Assembly (NCBI RefSeq): GCF_900102135.1
Contig: NZ_FMVJ01000004.1
Location: forward strand, 1 to 64,000
Length of the DNA: 64,000 bases
Direction: 5' to 3'
Source of the DNA: Microvirga guangxiensis
GTDB lineage: Bacteria; Pseudomonadota; Alphaproteobacteria; Rhizobiales; Beijerinckiaceae
Part shown: in pieces, positions 1-9,413 of the stretch
Layout of the letters: each line of letters begins with the position of its first letter
How positions within the stretch are numbered: position 1 is the first letter of the stretch
The notes under the pieces: generated by a model
Database searches by the model: none
What the model saw: only the letters and a program-made list of their open reading frames with translations
What the model was told of the DNA's origin: nothing
Translations under genes and position numbers: made by a program

Positions 1-599
1 TCCAGCGTCTGGCGCAGATGGCCAGAGCTGCCGGCATCCATGTGATCCTGGCCACCCAGCGCCCGTCGGTGGACGTGATCACCGGCACGATCAAGGCGAA
101 CTTCCCGACCCGGATCTCGTTCCAGGTGACCTCGAAGATCGACAGCCGCACCATTCTCGGCGAGATGGGGGCGGAGCAGCTTCTGGGCCAGGGCGACATG
201 CTGTACATGGCCGGGGGCGGGCGGATCACGCGCGTGCACGGGCCGTTCTGCTCGGACGAGGAGGTCGAGCACGTAGTGGCGCACCTGAAGCGTCAGGGCC
301 GTCCGCAATATCTCGAGGCAGTGACCGCTGACGAGGAGGAGGCGGCGGCACCCGATGGGGCGGTGTTCGACGCGGGCGAGTTCGGGGCGCCGGGCGGCGA
401 CCTGTACGATCAGGCGGTGGCAGTGGTGCTGCGGGACAAGAAGGCGTCGACGAGCTACATCCAGCGGCGGCTGCAGATTGGCTACAACCGGGCAGCCTCG
501 CTGATGGAGCGGATGGAGCAGGAGGGCATCGTCGGACCCGCAAACCACGCCGGTAAACGCGAAATCCTGCTCGAAAGCCCTCACGGAGGAGAAGATTAG
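1..599 (+). CDS. ftsK: DNA translocase FtsK, C-terminal part (5' end outside window)
   Basis: The reading frame is open from base 3 and carries the end of the RecA-like motor domain, including the run [20 protein letters not shown] and the [16 protein letters not shown] segment typical of FtsK/SpoIIIE translocases. A winged-helix gamma domain follows (about the last 65 residues, containing [19 protein letters not shown]), which in FtsK reads KOPS-type polar sequences and activates XerCD at dif. The protein pumps DNA at the division septum and helps resolve chromosome dimers. The membrane anchor and Walker motifs lie upstream of the window. The following gene, lolA, is on the same strand 97 bases downstream, a pairing common in alphaproteobacteria. 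The ATG at base 18 is internal and is not the real start. Confidence 0.96.
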   Translation, partial: QRLAQMARAAGIHVILATQRPSVDVITGTIKANFPTRISFQVTSKIDSRTILGEMGAEQLLGQGDMLYMAGGGRITRVHGPFCSDEEVEHVVAHLKRQGRPQYLEAVTADEEEAAAPDGAVFDAGEFGAPGGDLYDQAVAVVLRDKKASTSYIQRRLQIGYNRAASLMERMEQEGIVGPANHAGKREILLESPHGGED

Positions 600-696
600 C
601 CTATAAGGAGGGAACCTTGACCGCGGCCCTGCGTCATCTTGAGCGCTGCCTTAAAGCACAGCTGCGGTCATATTGGTTCTTCAAAGGATGGTTTGA

Positions 697-1629
697 ATGC
701 GCCCAGTCAGCCTGATCGGTCTCGTGACCGTGGCGTCCGCTCTTGCGGGCCCGCTGACGGCGGCTGCCCAGACCCTGCCGATGGAGATGATCCTTCCGCC
801 CAAGCGCCCGATTGCCGGAGGCTTCAAGGCCTCGCTCACGTCGCTCCCGACCTCGTTCTTCCACCAGCCGTCCGCGCCTGCGCGGGCTCCCGTGGAAGCA
901 CAGGCCGCCAGACCGATGACAAGGCCGGTGAATGCGGAGCAGATGCTGGCGGTCACCGCGCCATTGCCCCCTGCCCGCCCGGACTTCGACGAGGTCGTTC
1001 AGGCCGAGGATACGACACCGATCGACATTGCGCCCAAGCCCATCGTCACCGCCTCCATGGGTCCGGTAGCGCAGGGCCAGCCTCTGCCGAACAGCGCCAT
1101 CGTGGAGCGCGCGAATTCCTATTTCACCAACCTCAACACCCTCGTGGCCGATTTCACGCAGGTGGGAGGCGACGGGCGGCGGATGGGCGGCACGCTCTAT
1201 CTCCAGCGCCCCGGCAAGGTGCGCTTCGAATACGATCCTCCGGCCACCCTCGAAGTGATCGCCGATGGGCGTTCGGTTGCCGTGCGCGACCGCAAGCTCG
1301 CCACGCAGGACCTCTATTCGATCTCGCAGACTCCGCTGAAATTCCTGCTGCGCGAGCAGGTCAATCTCGGCCGGGACATCAAGGTCACCGGCGTCTCTGC
1401 CGAACCGAATGCGGTGCGCATCAATCTTGAGGATACGTCGACGCTCGGCGGCACCTCCCGGATCACCCTGTTCTTCGATCCCGATGTGCAGAATCTGAAC
1501 CAGTGGCGGATCGTGGACGCGCAGGGCTTCCAGACGGTGGTCGTGCTGAATCAGGTCCAGAAGGGCCGCCGCATCGATCAGGATCTTTTCAGGATCCAGT
1601 ACGAAGAGATCCGCGGCGACCATAAGTAG
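697..1629 (+). CDS. lolA: Outer-membrane lipoprotein carrier protein LolA
   Basis: A 310-residue periplasmic protein with a signal peptide (about residues 1-24, ending near AAAQ) and a proline-rich, poorly conserved stretch of about 100 residues before the LolA domain. That domain starts near NSYFTNLNTLVADFTQ and continues through GGTLYLQRPGKVRFEYDPP and LKFLLREQV, the standard LolA pattern. LolA accepts lipoproteins from LolCDE in the inner membrane and ferries them across the periplasm. The N-terminal linker makes it longer than the roughly 200-residue enterobacterial form. Position directly after ftsK supports the call. Confidence 0.93.
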   Translation: MRPVSLIGLVTVASALAGPLTAAAQTLPMEMILPPKRPIAGGFKASLTSLPTSFFHQPSAPARAPVEAQAARPMTRPVNAEQMLAVTAPLPPARPDFDEVVQAEDTTPIDIAPKPIVTASMGPVAQGQPLPNSAIVERANSYFTNLNTLVADFTQVGGDGRRMGGTLYLQRPGKVRFEYDPPATLEVIADGRSVAVRDRKLATQDLYSISQTPLKFLLREQVNLGRDIKVTGVSAEPNAVRINLEDTSTLGGTSRITLFFDPDVQNLNQWRIVDAQGFQTVVVLNQVQKGRRIDQDLFRIQYEEIRGDHK

Positions 1630-1712
1630 CCTCCATCGAATCGGTCAGCACCCTTCCATCCGGCCGGAATCTGTCGTAGCCCGGAGAGGACTGTCGAAGG
1701 GGCAACTTTTCC

Positions 1713-2525
1713 GTGAAACTCACCGTCTCCACCTGGAACATCAATTCCGTACGCCTGCGCATCGATCAGGTTGAGCGCTTCCTGAGCGAGCGGCGTCCCG
1801 ACATCCTGTGCCTGCAGGAGACCAAGTGCCCGAACGACAAGCTGCCCCTGAAGGAACTGCAGGCCTTCGGCTATCCCTTCGTCGTTCATATAGGACAGAA
1901 GGGCTACAACGGCGTGGCGATCCTCTCGCGCTTCCCGTTCTCCGAAACGAGCGTGATGGAAATGTGCGGTCGCCAGGATGCGCGCCACATCGCGGTGACC
2001 CTCGGCCAGGCGAAAGCGGCGACCGGAATCACGATCCATAATTTCTACGTGCCCGCGGGCGGCGATATTCCTGATCCGGAGATCAACGAGAAATTCCGCC
2101 ACAAGCTCGATTTCCTGGCCGAGATGCGCGCCTGGGGCGCGAAGATGAAGCCGACCTCCGGTCCCGCGATTCTCGTTGGCGATCTCAACGTCGCACCGCT
2201 GGAAAACGATGTGTGGAGCCACAAGCAGCTTCTCGACGTGGTGAGCCATACGCCGGTGGAGACGACAGCGCTGGAAGAACTGCGCCAGGAGGCTGGCTGG
2301 ATCGACGCCATGCGCCACCTTCGTCCCGAGCCGGAGAAGATCTTTTCGTGGTGGAGCTACCGCTCTCCCGATTGGGCGGCCGCCAACAAGGGCCGCCGGC
2401 TCGACCACATCTGGGTTTCGGATGCGCTGAAAGGCGGTCTCCGCGCCATCGACGTCACCCGCGACACCCGCGGCTGGGAGCGTCCCTCCGACCATGCGCC
2501 GGTGACGATGGAGCTGGAGCTGTGA
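1713..2525 (+). CDS. xthA: Exodeoxyribonuclease III (AP endonuclease family)
   Basis: A 270-residue exonuclease/endonuclease/phosphatase-fold protein. Diagnostic motifs are WNINSVR at the N terminus, LQETK (metal-binding glutamate), the NFYVPAGGD segment, VGDLNVAP, and the C-terminal RRLDHIW and SDHAPV motifs with the catalytic Asp-His pair. The family cuts DNA 5' of abasic sites and removes 3' blocking groups in base-excision repair. The start is a GTG at 1713; the length matches the family. It follows lolA by 83 bases and may be co-transcribed with it. Confidence 0.95.
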   Translation: MKLTVSTWNINSVRLRIDQVERFLSERRPDILCLQETKCPNDKLPLKELQAFGYPFVVHIGQKGYNGVAILSRFPFSETSVMEMCGRQDARHIAVTLGQAKAATGITIHNFYVPAGGDIPDPEINEKFRHKLDFLAEMRAWGAKMKPTSGPAILVGDLNVAPLENDVWSHKQLLDVVSHTPVETTALEELRQEAGWIDAMRHLRPEPEKIFSWWSYRSPDWAAANKGRRLDHIWVSDALKGGLRAIDVTRDTRGWERPSDHAPVTMELEL

Positions 2526-2644
2526 GCGCACCCGCCGCTCTTATCCTTTAATCCCCTCCGACATGCTGCCCCGCAAGCCAGACGCAAGCTCAGCTCTGTA
2601 GAACGCGAATAAATTCCGAAAAGCCATGTCTCGGGGGCAAGCGA

Positions 2645-4726
2645 ATGGTTTTCAAACTGCGTTCCATCAAAACGCGCGTCCTGTTGCTGGCAGGCGTGGG
2701 CTTCATCGGTGCCTGCACGGTCCTGACTTTTGCAGGCGCACAGATTATGATGAGCAAGGGCCGAAGCGAGGCCGTCGTCACGGCGAGCACCCTTCTCAAC
2801 CAATACAAGGGACTCGTGCAGTCGGAGATCGGCCGCGCGCTATCGGCCGCGACGGTGATGAAATCGACCATCGATGCCATCATTTACGATTACAAGGTGG
2901 ATCGCGGCGAACTCGCGGAAATCCTCGCGCTTGCGGTCGAGAATCAGCCAAACCTCATCGGCATGTCGGTTGCTTTCGAGCCGGATGCCATGGACAGGCA
3001 GGACAAGAACTTCCTGGCCGATCCCTACTCGGACCCGAGCGGCCGCTTCGCCCCCTATTTCTATTGGACGAAGGACAAGAAGGTTGGGCTCGAACTCCTC
3101 GACCTGACCTACAAGCCCCAGGAGATCGAGAACTGGTATACGAAGCCCTTGCGCGACAACAAGAGCCAGTTCGTTCCGGCTTACACCTATAAGGTGAACG
3201 ACGAAGAGGTTCTGCTGTCGACGTTGAGCGTCATTCTGCGCCGCGACAGCAAGCCTGTCGGCATCATTACGGCCGATACGAGCCTCGACTCAATTTCGCA
3301 GACCATCAGCGCTCTCAAGCCTTTCGATGCAGGAACCGTGAACCTTGTTGGCGCAGGCGGCTTGTGGGTCGCCAACCAGGATGCGCAGCTTCTCGGCAAG
3401 CCTGCCGATGACTCCGTGATCGCCGAACTGACGGAGAAGGCAAAAGCATCGTCGGAAGGCTATGCCGATACGATGATCAAGGATGCCGATGGCAACGACA
3501 TCTATCGCGCTGTCGTTCCTGTCACCTTCCCGGGCATCGAAGAGCCGTGGCTCCTTTCCATTTCCGTTCCGGCCGATGCCATGATTTCCGGCGCCATCGA
3601 CGCGCGTAATCTGATGCTGCTGACGGCAGCAGGCCTACTCGCTCTGGCGCTTCTCGGCGCATGGCTGGCGGCCCGTTCGCTCTCGACGCCGATCACACGC
3701 CTCACGAATACCATGAAGACGCTGGCTCAGGGCGACACCACCGTCAAGGTCACGGACATGGAGCGCGTCGACGAGATCGGTGCGATGGCCGGCGCGGTGC
3801 AGATCTTCAAGGATGCGCTGATTGCGAAGAAAGAGGCCGATGAGGCCGCCGCCGTCGAGGCGGACGCCAAGATGCGCCGCGCACAGATGCTCGATCAGCT
3901 CACGAAGCAGTTCGAGGCCAATGTTTCCGTGCTCACCGGCGGCCTTTCCACCGCCGCGACGCAGATGGAAACGACCGCGCAATCCATGACCGCCGTCGCC
4001 GATCAGACCACGAACCAGTCTGTCAGCGTCGCCTCCGCCGCCGAACAGACTTCTGCCAACGTGCAGACGGTGGCCGCCGCCACGGAAGAACTCTCGATTT
4101 CCATTCGCGAGATCGCGAGCCAGGTCGGCCAATCCTCACGCATCGCGGAGCAGGCCGTCGTGGATGCACAGCGCACCAACGAGACCGTTCAGACGCTCGC
4201 CTCATCGGCGGAGAAGATCGGCGACGTTGTGCAGCTCATCAACAACATCGCCTCGCAGACGAACCTGCTCGCGCTCAACGCCACCATCGAGGCTGCGCGC
4301 GCGGGAGAAGCCGGCAAGGGTTTCGCGGTCGTTGCAAGCGAGGTGAAGCACCTCGCCACGCAGACCTCGAAAGCCACCGAAGAAATCTCGTCGCAGATCG
4401 CCTCCGTGCAGCAGGCAACATCCGAAGCCGTCGAGGCCATTCAGGCCATTGCCCGCACGATCGGTGAAATGTCGCAGATCTCGGTTTCGATCTCGGCCGC
4501 CATGGAAGAACAAGGTGCAGCCACCGCTGAAATCTCGCGCAACGTGCAGGAGGCCGCACGCGGCACGGAAGTGGTGACCGGCAACATCAACGAAGTACGC
4601 CAGGGTGCGAGCGAAACCGGCATGGCAGCCGCCCAGGTCCTGACCTCAGCACAGGAACTTGCGCGCCACTCCGAGACGCTCACCCGCGAGGTCGGCTCGT
4701 TCCTGTCCGGCGTGAAGACGGCGTGA
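2645..4726 (+). CDS. Methyl-accepting chemotaxis protein with periplasmic Cache-type sensor
   Basis: A 693-residue chemoreceptor. The N-terminal membrane helix spans about residues 11-33; a periplasmic sensor region of roughly 280 residues resembling a double Cache domain follows (ADPYSDPSGRFAPYFYW, WYTKPLRDNKSQF, GIITADTSLDSI); the second membrane helix is about 320-343. A HAMP linker (LSTPITRLTNTMKTLAQGD) leads to the signalling domain, which contains the conserved hairpin tip NLLALNATIEAARAGEAGKG that binds CheA/CheW. There is no obvious CheR-tethering pentapeptide at the C terminus, which ends SGVKTA. No che genes are nearby, so it looks like a stand-alone receptor. The ligand cannot be told from sequence, although this sensor class often binds amino acids or organic acids. 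Confidence 0.93.
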   Translation: MVFKLRSIKTRVLLLAGVGFIGACTVLTFAGAQIMMSKGRSEAVVTASTLLNQYKGLVQSEIGRALSAATVMKSTIDAIIYDYKVDRGELAEILALAVENQPNLIGMSVAFEPDAMDRQDKNFLADPYSDPSGRFAPYFYWTKDKKVGLELLDLTYKPQEIENWYTKPLRDNKSQFVPAYTYKVNDEEVLLSTLSVILRRDSKPVGIITADTSLDSISQTISALKPFDAGTVNLVGAGGLWVANQDAQLLGKPADDSVIAELTEKAKASSEGYADTMIKDADGNDIYRAVVPVTFPGIEEPWLLSISVPADAMISGAIDARNLMLLTAAGLLALALLGAWLAARSLSTPITRLTNTMKTLAQGDTTVKVTDMERVDEIGAMAGAVQIFKDALIAKKEADEAAAVEADAKMRRAQMLDQLTKQFEANVSVLTGGLSTAATQMETTAQSMTAVADQTTNQSVSVASAAEQTSANVQTVAAATEELSISIREIASQVGQSSRIAEQAVVDAQRTNETVQTLASSAEKIGDVVQLINNIASQTNLLALNATIEAARAGEAGKGFAVVASEVKHLATQTSKATEEISSQIASVQQATSEAVEAIQAIARTIGEMSQISVSISAAMEEQGAATAEISRNVQEAARGTEVVTGNINEVRQGASETGMAAAQVLTSAQELARHSETLTREVGSFLSGVKTA

Positions 4727-4751
4727 GAGCACGCTGACATCAACCAAGATG

Positions 4752-4781
4752 GAGGGCCGGGTTCCATCGAACCCGGCCCTC
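4752..4781. terminator. Bidirectional hairpin terminator
   Basis: A 12-base-pair perfect stem (GAGGGCCGGGTT paired with AACCCGGCCCTC, six-base loop) lies between the convergent chemoreceptor and RTX genes. There is no T-tract on either side, so termination may not be purely intrinsic. Confidence 0.7.
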
Positions 4782-4792
4782 TGTGATTCCAC

Positions 4793-7162
4793 TCAGACGA
4801 CGAAGAAGTCGTTGTAGGCAATCTTCTTGTTCTTGCCGATATTGGCGAAAACCACCTGACCGCCAGCCTTGCTGCCGTTGGCGTCGTACCAGAGATCGCC
4901 GGTCTTCTTGTTGTAGCCGATGTAGTCGTTGCCGTCCTTCGCCTTCGCGTCGAGCACAAAAAAATCCTTCTTGAGCTTGCCGGCCTTCTTCAGCTTCTTG
5001 AAGATCATGTTCTCCAGATAGATCGTGTCGTCCTTGGCTTTCCAGTCGAGGATCTTGTCCTTGTTCGTCCTGGAGTTCGGCTTGGTATCGAACACGAAAA
5101 TGTCCTTGCCCCTGCCACCCGCAAGCTGATCGTTGCCGAGGCCGCCATACAGCTTATCGTTGCCGTCGTTGCCGCGGATCGTGTCGCGTCCCGCACCGCC
5201 CATGAAGATGTCGCTGCCGGCAGAGCCGAAGATGTTTTCCGCGAACACATCGCCCACTTCGATGGTGAAGGCCTTGGTAAGGGACGTACCTTCCTTGTCC
5301 GTGGCCTTCACAACGATGGTATGGAATCGGGCCTGCTCATAATCGAGCAGGAGGCTGTCGGCGGTCACCAGCTTGGTGATCATCCTGCCCGTGTCATCCG
5401 CAACGGAGACGAGGCTGAAGCGCCCTCCGGCATTGTCGATAAGCTCGTAGGTGAATTGGGCTCCGAACTGATCGGCGGCAGAGAGTATGCCGACTTCTCC
5501 GCTGACAACTTCCGCAACCGATGTTCCGCTCAGCATGATGTTCGTCGGAGCACGGTTGGCGACTATGGTATCGACCTGAACGAATGTCTCTGACGGGATG
5601 GCGTGATCGGCGTCAGTGACTCCGATCGCAAAAGTGGTCACATGATGACTGCCTGCCTGAGACAGAGGACGATCAACGGAATCGAATTGTACCACGTCCA
5701 TGAGGCTGGCAAGCGCGTCTGCTTTGCCCGTGAAAGTATAGATCTTCTTGCCGTTCTTCTCCTCGAAACCGGGCGTCTGGTGTCCGGCTGGAACGACGAG
5801 AGAGCCGTGGGAAGCATCGAATGAGATCGTGATCGTGAGAACATCATTCTCGGCATCGGCGAAGGTCAGTCCACCAAAGGGATTGACGAGAGGGCCGTTA
5901 TCGATAGCCGGTGTGAGGACCTTAGCGGGATCGACGGCGACGGTAGGAGCGGTGTTGGCTGTGCTATTCCCTGTATCCACGATCTGTGCATAAACACCGC
6001 CGTCCGGGTCTCCATCAATCGTCAGTGGATTTTCCCAGGCGATGAGAAGATGGCCGTTTGCCAAAGCTGTGATGTCGGGCTTCTCATGGTAGGCCATATC
6101 AATTGAGCCGACCAGAAGGTCGCTGCTCGAGCGGCGCGTGCCATTGGCGTCGAAGACAGCGACATAGATCTCGGTACGTCCAGGGCTGGTACCGCTGGCC
6201 TCTGTGACATGCAGGTATGTAATTGCAAATCCGCCGTCGGACAAAGCAGTCGTCGTCGACAACATTTCGTTCTGACTGGTTACGGCATTCACGACAAATT
6301 CCGTGCCGATCCTGTCGCCGTTCGCCGCGAAAATCTGGGCTTTGACAGCAAGACCTGTGCCGTCACCTTCATCCGTCGTCCAAGTGACGACATGGTTACC
6401 GTCCTTCAAGGTTGCGGCAGATGCGTCGCCCTTCCGTCCAGGCCCCGTAGAGACAAGAAATTCCGGTATCTCCTCATTCCCGTTCGGGGAAAGGATGCGC
6501 GCTCGCAAAGTGAAAGCAACCGGATCGTCGACGCTGTTGCTGTAGTCGGTATAGAAGACGGCGTATCCGTTGCCCCAAGTAGAAACTGTCGATCCTCTTT
6601 GATCGTTAGCCGTCGTGGCGTTCGCGAGAATTTCGCCGCCAATGCGGTTGAGATCAGCCCCGTAGGCTTGGCACATGATATTGGTCGAGCCATCTGCCTC
6701 CACGGTTGTGTAGGAGACGACGAAGCCACCATTCGACAAGGCAGCGATCGAGGCGTCGAACTGCCAATCAGCAGTCGTCGCGTTCACGCGGAAATCATTG
6801 CCGACTGGTCCATTTGCACTGAATACCCGCGCTGTGATGTCCGTACCCTGGCCTTCGACATCAGGATCGTCGGTCCATGCGACGACGAAACGTCCGCCGG
6901 CGAGTGCTGTGACAACAGGACTGGTCTTAGATGCATTCGCGGTGCTAGGAGTGCTGTTAACGACGAACTCAGCACCTTTTGTCGAACCGTCGGCATTGAA
7001 GATCTGGCCGCGAATTTCGATGCCACCGGGCATGACTTTGTCATGCTGCCAGACCGCAACGAACGTTCCATCATCGAGAGCGGCTATGCTGACCAGCCTT
7101 TGGGAGAGAGTGGTCGTGGTGTTGAGGTGAATTCGGTCTCCTGCGAGAACAGACATGACCAC
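4793..7162 (-). CDS. RTX-type calcium-binding secreted protein with seven N-terminal repeats
   Basis: A 789-residue protein. The first roughly 400 residues hold seven imperfect repeats of about 55-60 residues, each built on the pattern F(V/A)V(A/S)W or Y, then an acidic turn, then (A/G)(Q/R)(I/V)F..NG......F.VN. A seven-bladed propeller-like fold is an inference from the repeat number. A cadherin-like stretch follows (ANRAPTNIMLSGTSVAEV...). Glycine-aspartate nonapeptides then appear (GGAGRDTIRGNDGNDKLYGG and the next unit), which bind calcium in RTX proteins, and the last 100 residues are lysine/aspartate-rich with an FVFDTKPN segment typical of type I secreted proteins. There is no Sec signal peptide, consistent with type I export. 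No ABC exporter genes lie in the window. Its substrate or role is unknown; adhesin or surface protein is possible. Confidence 0.85.
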   Translation of the reverse strand: MVMSVLAGDRIHLNTTTTLSQRLVSIAALDDGTFVAVWQHDKVMPGGIEIRGQIFNADGSTKGAEFVVNSTPSTANASKTSPVVTALAGGRFVVAWTDDPDVEGQGTDITARVFSANGPVGNDFRVNATTADWQFDASIAALSNGGFVVSYTTVEADGSTNIMCQAYGADLNRIGGEILANATTANDQRGSTVSTWGNGYAVFYTDYSNSVDDPVAFTLRARILSPNGNEEIPEFLVSTGPGRKGDASAATLKDGNHVVTWTTDEGDGTGLAVKAQIFAANGDRIGTEFVVNAVTSQNEMLSTTTALSDGGFAITYLHVTEASGTSPGRTEIYVAVFDANGTRRSSSDLLVGSIDMAYHEKPDITALANGHLLIAWENPLTIDGDPDGGVYAQIVDTGNSTANTAPTVAVDPAKVLTPAIDNGPLVNPFGGLTFADAENDVLTITISFDASHGSLVVPAGHQTPGFEEKNGKKIYTFTGKADALASLMDVVQFDSVDRPLSQAGSHHVTTFAIGVTDADHAIPSETFVQVDTIVANRAPTNIMLSGTSVAEVVSGEVGILSAADQFGAQFTYELIDNAGGRFSLVSVADDTGRMITKLVTADSLLLDYEQARFHTIVVKATDKEGTSLTKAFTIEVGDVFAENIFGSAGSDIFMGGAGRDTIRGNDGNDKLYGGLGNDQLAGGRGKDIFVFDTKPNSRTNKDKILDWKAKDDTIYLENMIFKKLKKAGKLKKDFFVLDAKAKDGNDYIGYNKKTGDLWYDANGSKAGGQVVFANIGKNKKIAYNDFFVV

Positions 7163-7315
7163 TCCTTCGCTTATCCATTAATCAGCGAATTGTTATATCA
7201 TTAAGTACCGCGGATAAAGGCTGTCTTCCGCCAATTACTCGCTCCACGGCTTGTTTTTACTGAAAACAGATCACCGTAATGTCGTTGGGGAACTCCATCC
7301 AGGCTAAACGGCCCT

Positions 7316-7810
7316 TTAGTCCTTCTCCAGCCCCTTCGCCGGAAGCTCCTCACCGTCAATCGCGATGAGTTGCTGACGCACCCGTTCCAGACCCTGGGTG
7401 AGGCGGGCGAGTTCTTCGGCCATGGCGTCTTGCATGGCGGCGGCGGCGGAGGGGAATTCTTCCAGCACGCGGCGCATGAGGCTGGGCGTCACGCGGATGA
7501 CCGTGGAGGCTTCCAGGGCCGTGGCAGTAGCGGGCCGGGCAATCCGGGTGAAGAGCGCCGCCTGGCCAATCAGGGAACCGGGGCCTGCCGTGAAAGCGGC
7601 AGACGCGCCATCGTCGCTGGAATCGAGGGCAATCGCGCCTCGGCTCACGACATAACCGCCATCGGAGCGGTCACCCTTGCGGAACAGCACGTCGCCCTCG
7701 CGCAGGGAACGGGTCTCCGAGGCGAAGGCCACCAGACGCAGGGCATCCCGCTCCAGCAGATTGAACAGGGGAGCCTGAGAGAGGACCGCGATATCGTCGT
7801 CGAGAGCCAT
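7316..7810 (-). CDS. Cyclic-nucleotide-binding (CRP-like sensor) domain protein
   Basis: A 164-residue protein made almost entirely of one cNMP-binding beta-roll: LFNLLERDALRLVAFASETRSLREGDVLFRKGDRSDGGYVVSRGAIALD, then GSLIGQAALFTRIARPATATALEASTVIRV. No DNA-binding helix-turn-helix follows; the C terminus is a helical tail. It is therefore a sensor or partner protein rather than a transcription factor. It follows the response-regulator gene by four bases and is surely co-transcribed. Brucella OtpR/CenR is, from memory, also encoded next to such a gene, so a functional pair is likely. Confidence 0.85.
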   Translation of the reverse strand: MALDDDIAVLSQAPLFNLLERDALRLVAFASETRSLREGDVLFRKGDRSDGGYVVSRGAIALDSSDDGASAAFTAGPGSLIGQAALFTRIARPATATALEASTVIRVTPSLMRRVLEEFPSAAAAMQDAMAEELARLTQGLERVRQQLIAIDGEELPAKGLEKD

Positions 7811-7814
7811 CGGC

Positions 7815-8501
7815 TTAAGGGATCAGCTTGTAGCCGCCCGGTTCTGTCACCAGGATGCGGGCGTTGGACGGATCGGCCTCGATCTTCTGGCGCAGCCGGT
7901 AGATATGCGTCTCCAGCGTGTGGGTGGTGACGTTGGAGTTATACCCCCACACCTCGGTGAGCAGGGTGTCGCGGCCCACGACCGCCTGTCCGGCGCGGTA
8001 GAGATACCGCAGGATCGCGGTTTCCTTTTCCGTCAGCTTGAGCTTCGAGCCCTTATCGTTGGTAAGGAGCTTCGAACCAGGGCGGAAAGTGTAGGGCCCG
8101 ATCTGGAACACCGCGTCTTCGCTCGCCTCGTATTGGCGCAACTGCGCCCGGATGCGGGCGAGCAGCACGGCGAACTTGAAGGGTTTCACCACATAGTCGT
8201 TGGCGCCCGCCTCCAGGCCCATCACGGTATCGTTATCCGATCCCTGGCCCGTCAGCATGATGATGGGGCTGCGAAAGCCGTTCTGGCGCATGACCTTCAC
8301 CGCCTCGCGCCCGTCCATGTCGGGCAGGCCCACATCCATGATGGCAAGGTCGATCCGGTCGCCCTTCACCGCCTCGATGGCGGCGCCCGCCGTGTCGACG
8401 ACGGTCACCTGGAACTCCTCATGGAGGGCCAGCTGCTCGGACAGGGTGTCGCGCAGATCCTGATCGTCATCCACGACGAGGAGGCGGCTGGCATTCGACA
8501 T
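7815..8501 (-). CDS. cenR: OmpR-family response regulator, CenR/OtpR-like
   Basis: A 228-residue two-domain regulator. The receiver domain has the acidic pocket VVDDDQD, the phospho-acceptor in IMDVGLPDMDG, a conserved Thr (MLTGQG) and Lys (YVVKPF). A winged-helix OmpR DNA-binding domain follows (KLTEKETAILRYLYRAGQAVVGRDTLLTEVWGY). The start chosen is the ATG at 8501 (MSNASRLLVVDDD), because residues upstream in the longer frame are not conserved-looking. The neighbour cNMP-binding gene and the divergent L,D-transpeptidase support CenR/OtpR, an alphaproteobacterial envelope regulator. The specific name is inference; the family is certain. Confidence 0.85.
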   Translation of the reverse strand: MSNASRLLVVDDDQDLRDTLSEQLALHEEFQVTVVDTAGAAIEAVKGDRIDLAIMDVGLPDMDGREAVKVMRQNGFRSPIIMLTGQGSDNDTVMGLEAGANDYVVKPFKFAVLLARIRAQLRQYEASEDAVFQIGPYTFRPGSKLLTNDKGSKLKLTEKETAILRYLYRAGQAVVGRDTLLTEVWGYNSNVTTHTLETHIYRLRQKIEADPSNARILVTEPGGYKLIP

Positions 8502-8715
8502 CTCAAACCCTTCACACGATGAACAGCAAAAGCTAGGCATTTTCAGGGGCGGAACCGTTTTCCGTTCCCTGTCTCGAGGCGTGATCGTCAACTTGTCCGG
8601 CGGATTCCCATGAATTCAGCCGAAGACAGGTTTCACGCTTTCCGATCTCGCTCGTTGCATTAGAGTAGTCATTCCCAGCTTGACAACAAGGGGCAGGCCC
8701 TGCCCTTCCACGGTA

Positions 8716-9249
8716 ATGAAGCGTACCCGCGTCCAAGTCATCCGCGTTCACCGCTCCCCGCTTGATCACCGAAAGGGGTGGTTAAAGGCCGGAAATCTTA
8801 CTCTTCCCTGCGCCCTCGGGCGCTCGGGAACGGTTCGCGCCAAGCGCGAGGGCGATGGCGGCTCGCCCGTCGGGCGCTTTCGCCTGCTGCAGGCCTTTTA
8901 CCGGGCGGATCACGGTCCCCGCCCGCGTACCGGCCTGAAGCTGAGGCCCATCCGGCCTTTGGACGGATGGTCGGACGATTCCAGCGACAGGCGCTACAAC
9001 ACCCTGGTTCCGCTCCCCTGCCCGACGAGCCACGAGAAGATGTGGCGCGAGGATCACCTCTACGATGTGGTGATCGACATCGACTGGAACCGGGGACCGA
9101 TCAGAAAAGGCCGCGGCAGCGCCATCTTCCTCCATCTCGCCCGCCCCGGCTTTCTGCCCACGGAGGGCTGCGTGGCGGTGGAACCGCGCATGATCCGGCG
9201 CCTGTTGGAACGGATCGGGCCTCGGACGGTGATCGAGATCGTGGGTTAA
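8716..9249 (+). CDS. L,D-transpeptidase (YkuD) family protein
   Basis: A 177-residue protein with the YkuD core: RAKREGDGGSPVGRFRLLQAFYR, then GSAIFLHLARPGFLPTEGCVAVEPRMIRRLLE, with the catalytic His near residue 140 and Cys near 152. Such enzymes form 3-3 peptidoglycan crosslinks or attach proteins to the wall. No signal peptide is visible from the ATG at 8716 or from the upstream start at 8680, which is unusual for a periplasmic enzyme. The gene is divergent from the CenR-like regulator, with 214 bases between the two starts, so it could be a regulatory target; that is inference. Confidence 0.85.
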   Translation: MKRTRVQVIRVHRSPLDHRKGWLKAGNLTLPCALGRSGTVRAKREGDGGSPVGRFRLLQAFYRADHGPRPRTGLKLRPIRPLDGWSDDSSDRRYNTLVPLPCPTSHEKMWREDHLYDVVIDIDWNRGPIRKGRGSAIFLHLARPGFLPTEGCVAVEPRMIRRLLERIGPRTVIEIVG

Positions 9250-9413
9250 ACCACAATCCTGATCGCCACCCGATCTGGAGACGCTGCTAACCGCCTTGCT
9301 ATGCTGGAGTGTCAGCAAGGTTGCCTGCTGGAGATAGCAGAGGCGAATTAGCCGTTCCCAAGACCCTCCACTTTCGGAGGTCAGTTCTCGGGCCAGCTTG
9401 AAGCGCACGGGCA
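9250..9413. other. Convergent intergenic region with three small stem-loops
   Basis: Between the stop codons of the L,D-transpeptidase and methyltransferase genes there are three inverted repeats: CCTTGCT/AGCAAGG (9294-9300 with 9314-9320), CTGCT/AGCAG (9325-9329 with 9336-9340) and CCTCC/GGAGG (9365-9369 with 9376-9380). They may be terminators or a small RNA. I could not fold them into a tRNA or any RNA family I know. Confidence 0.35.
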
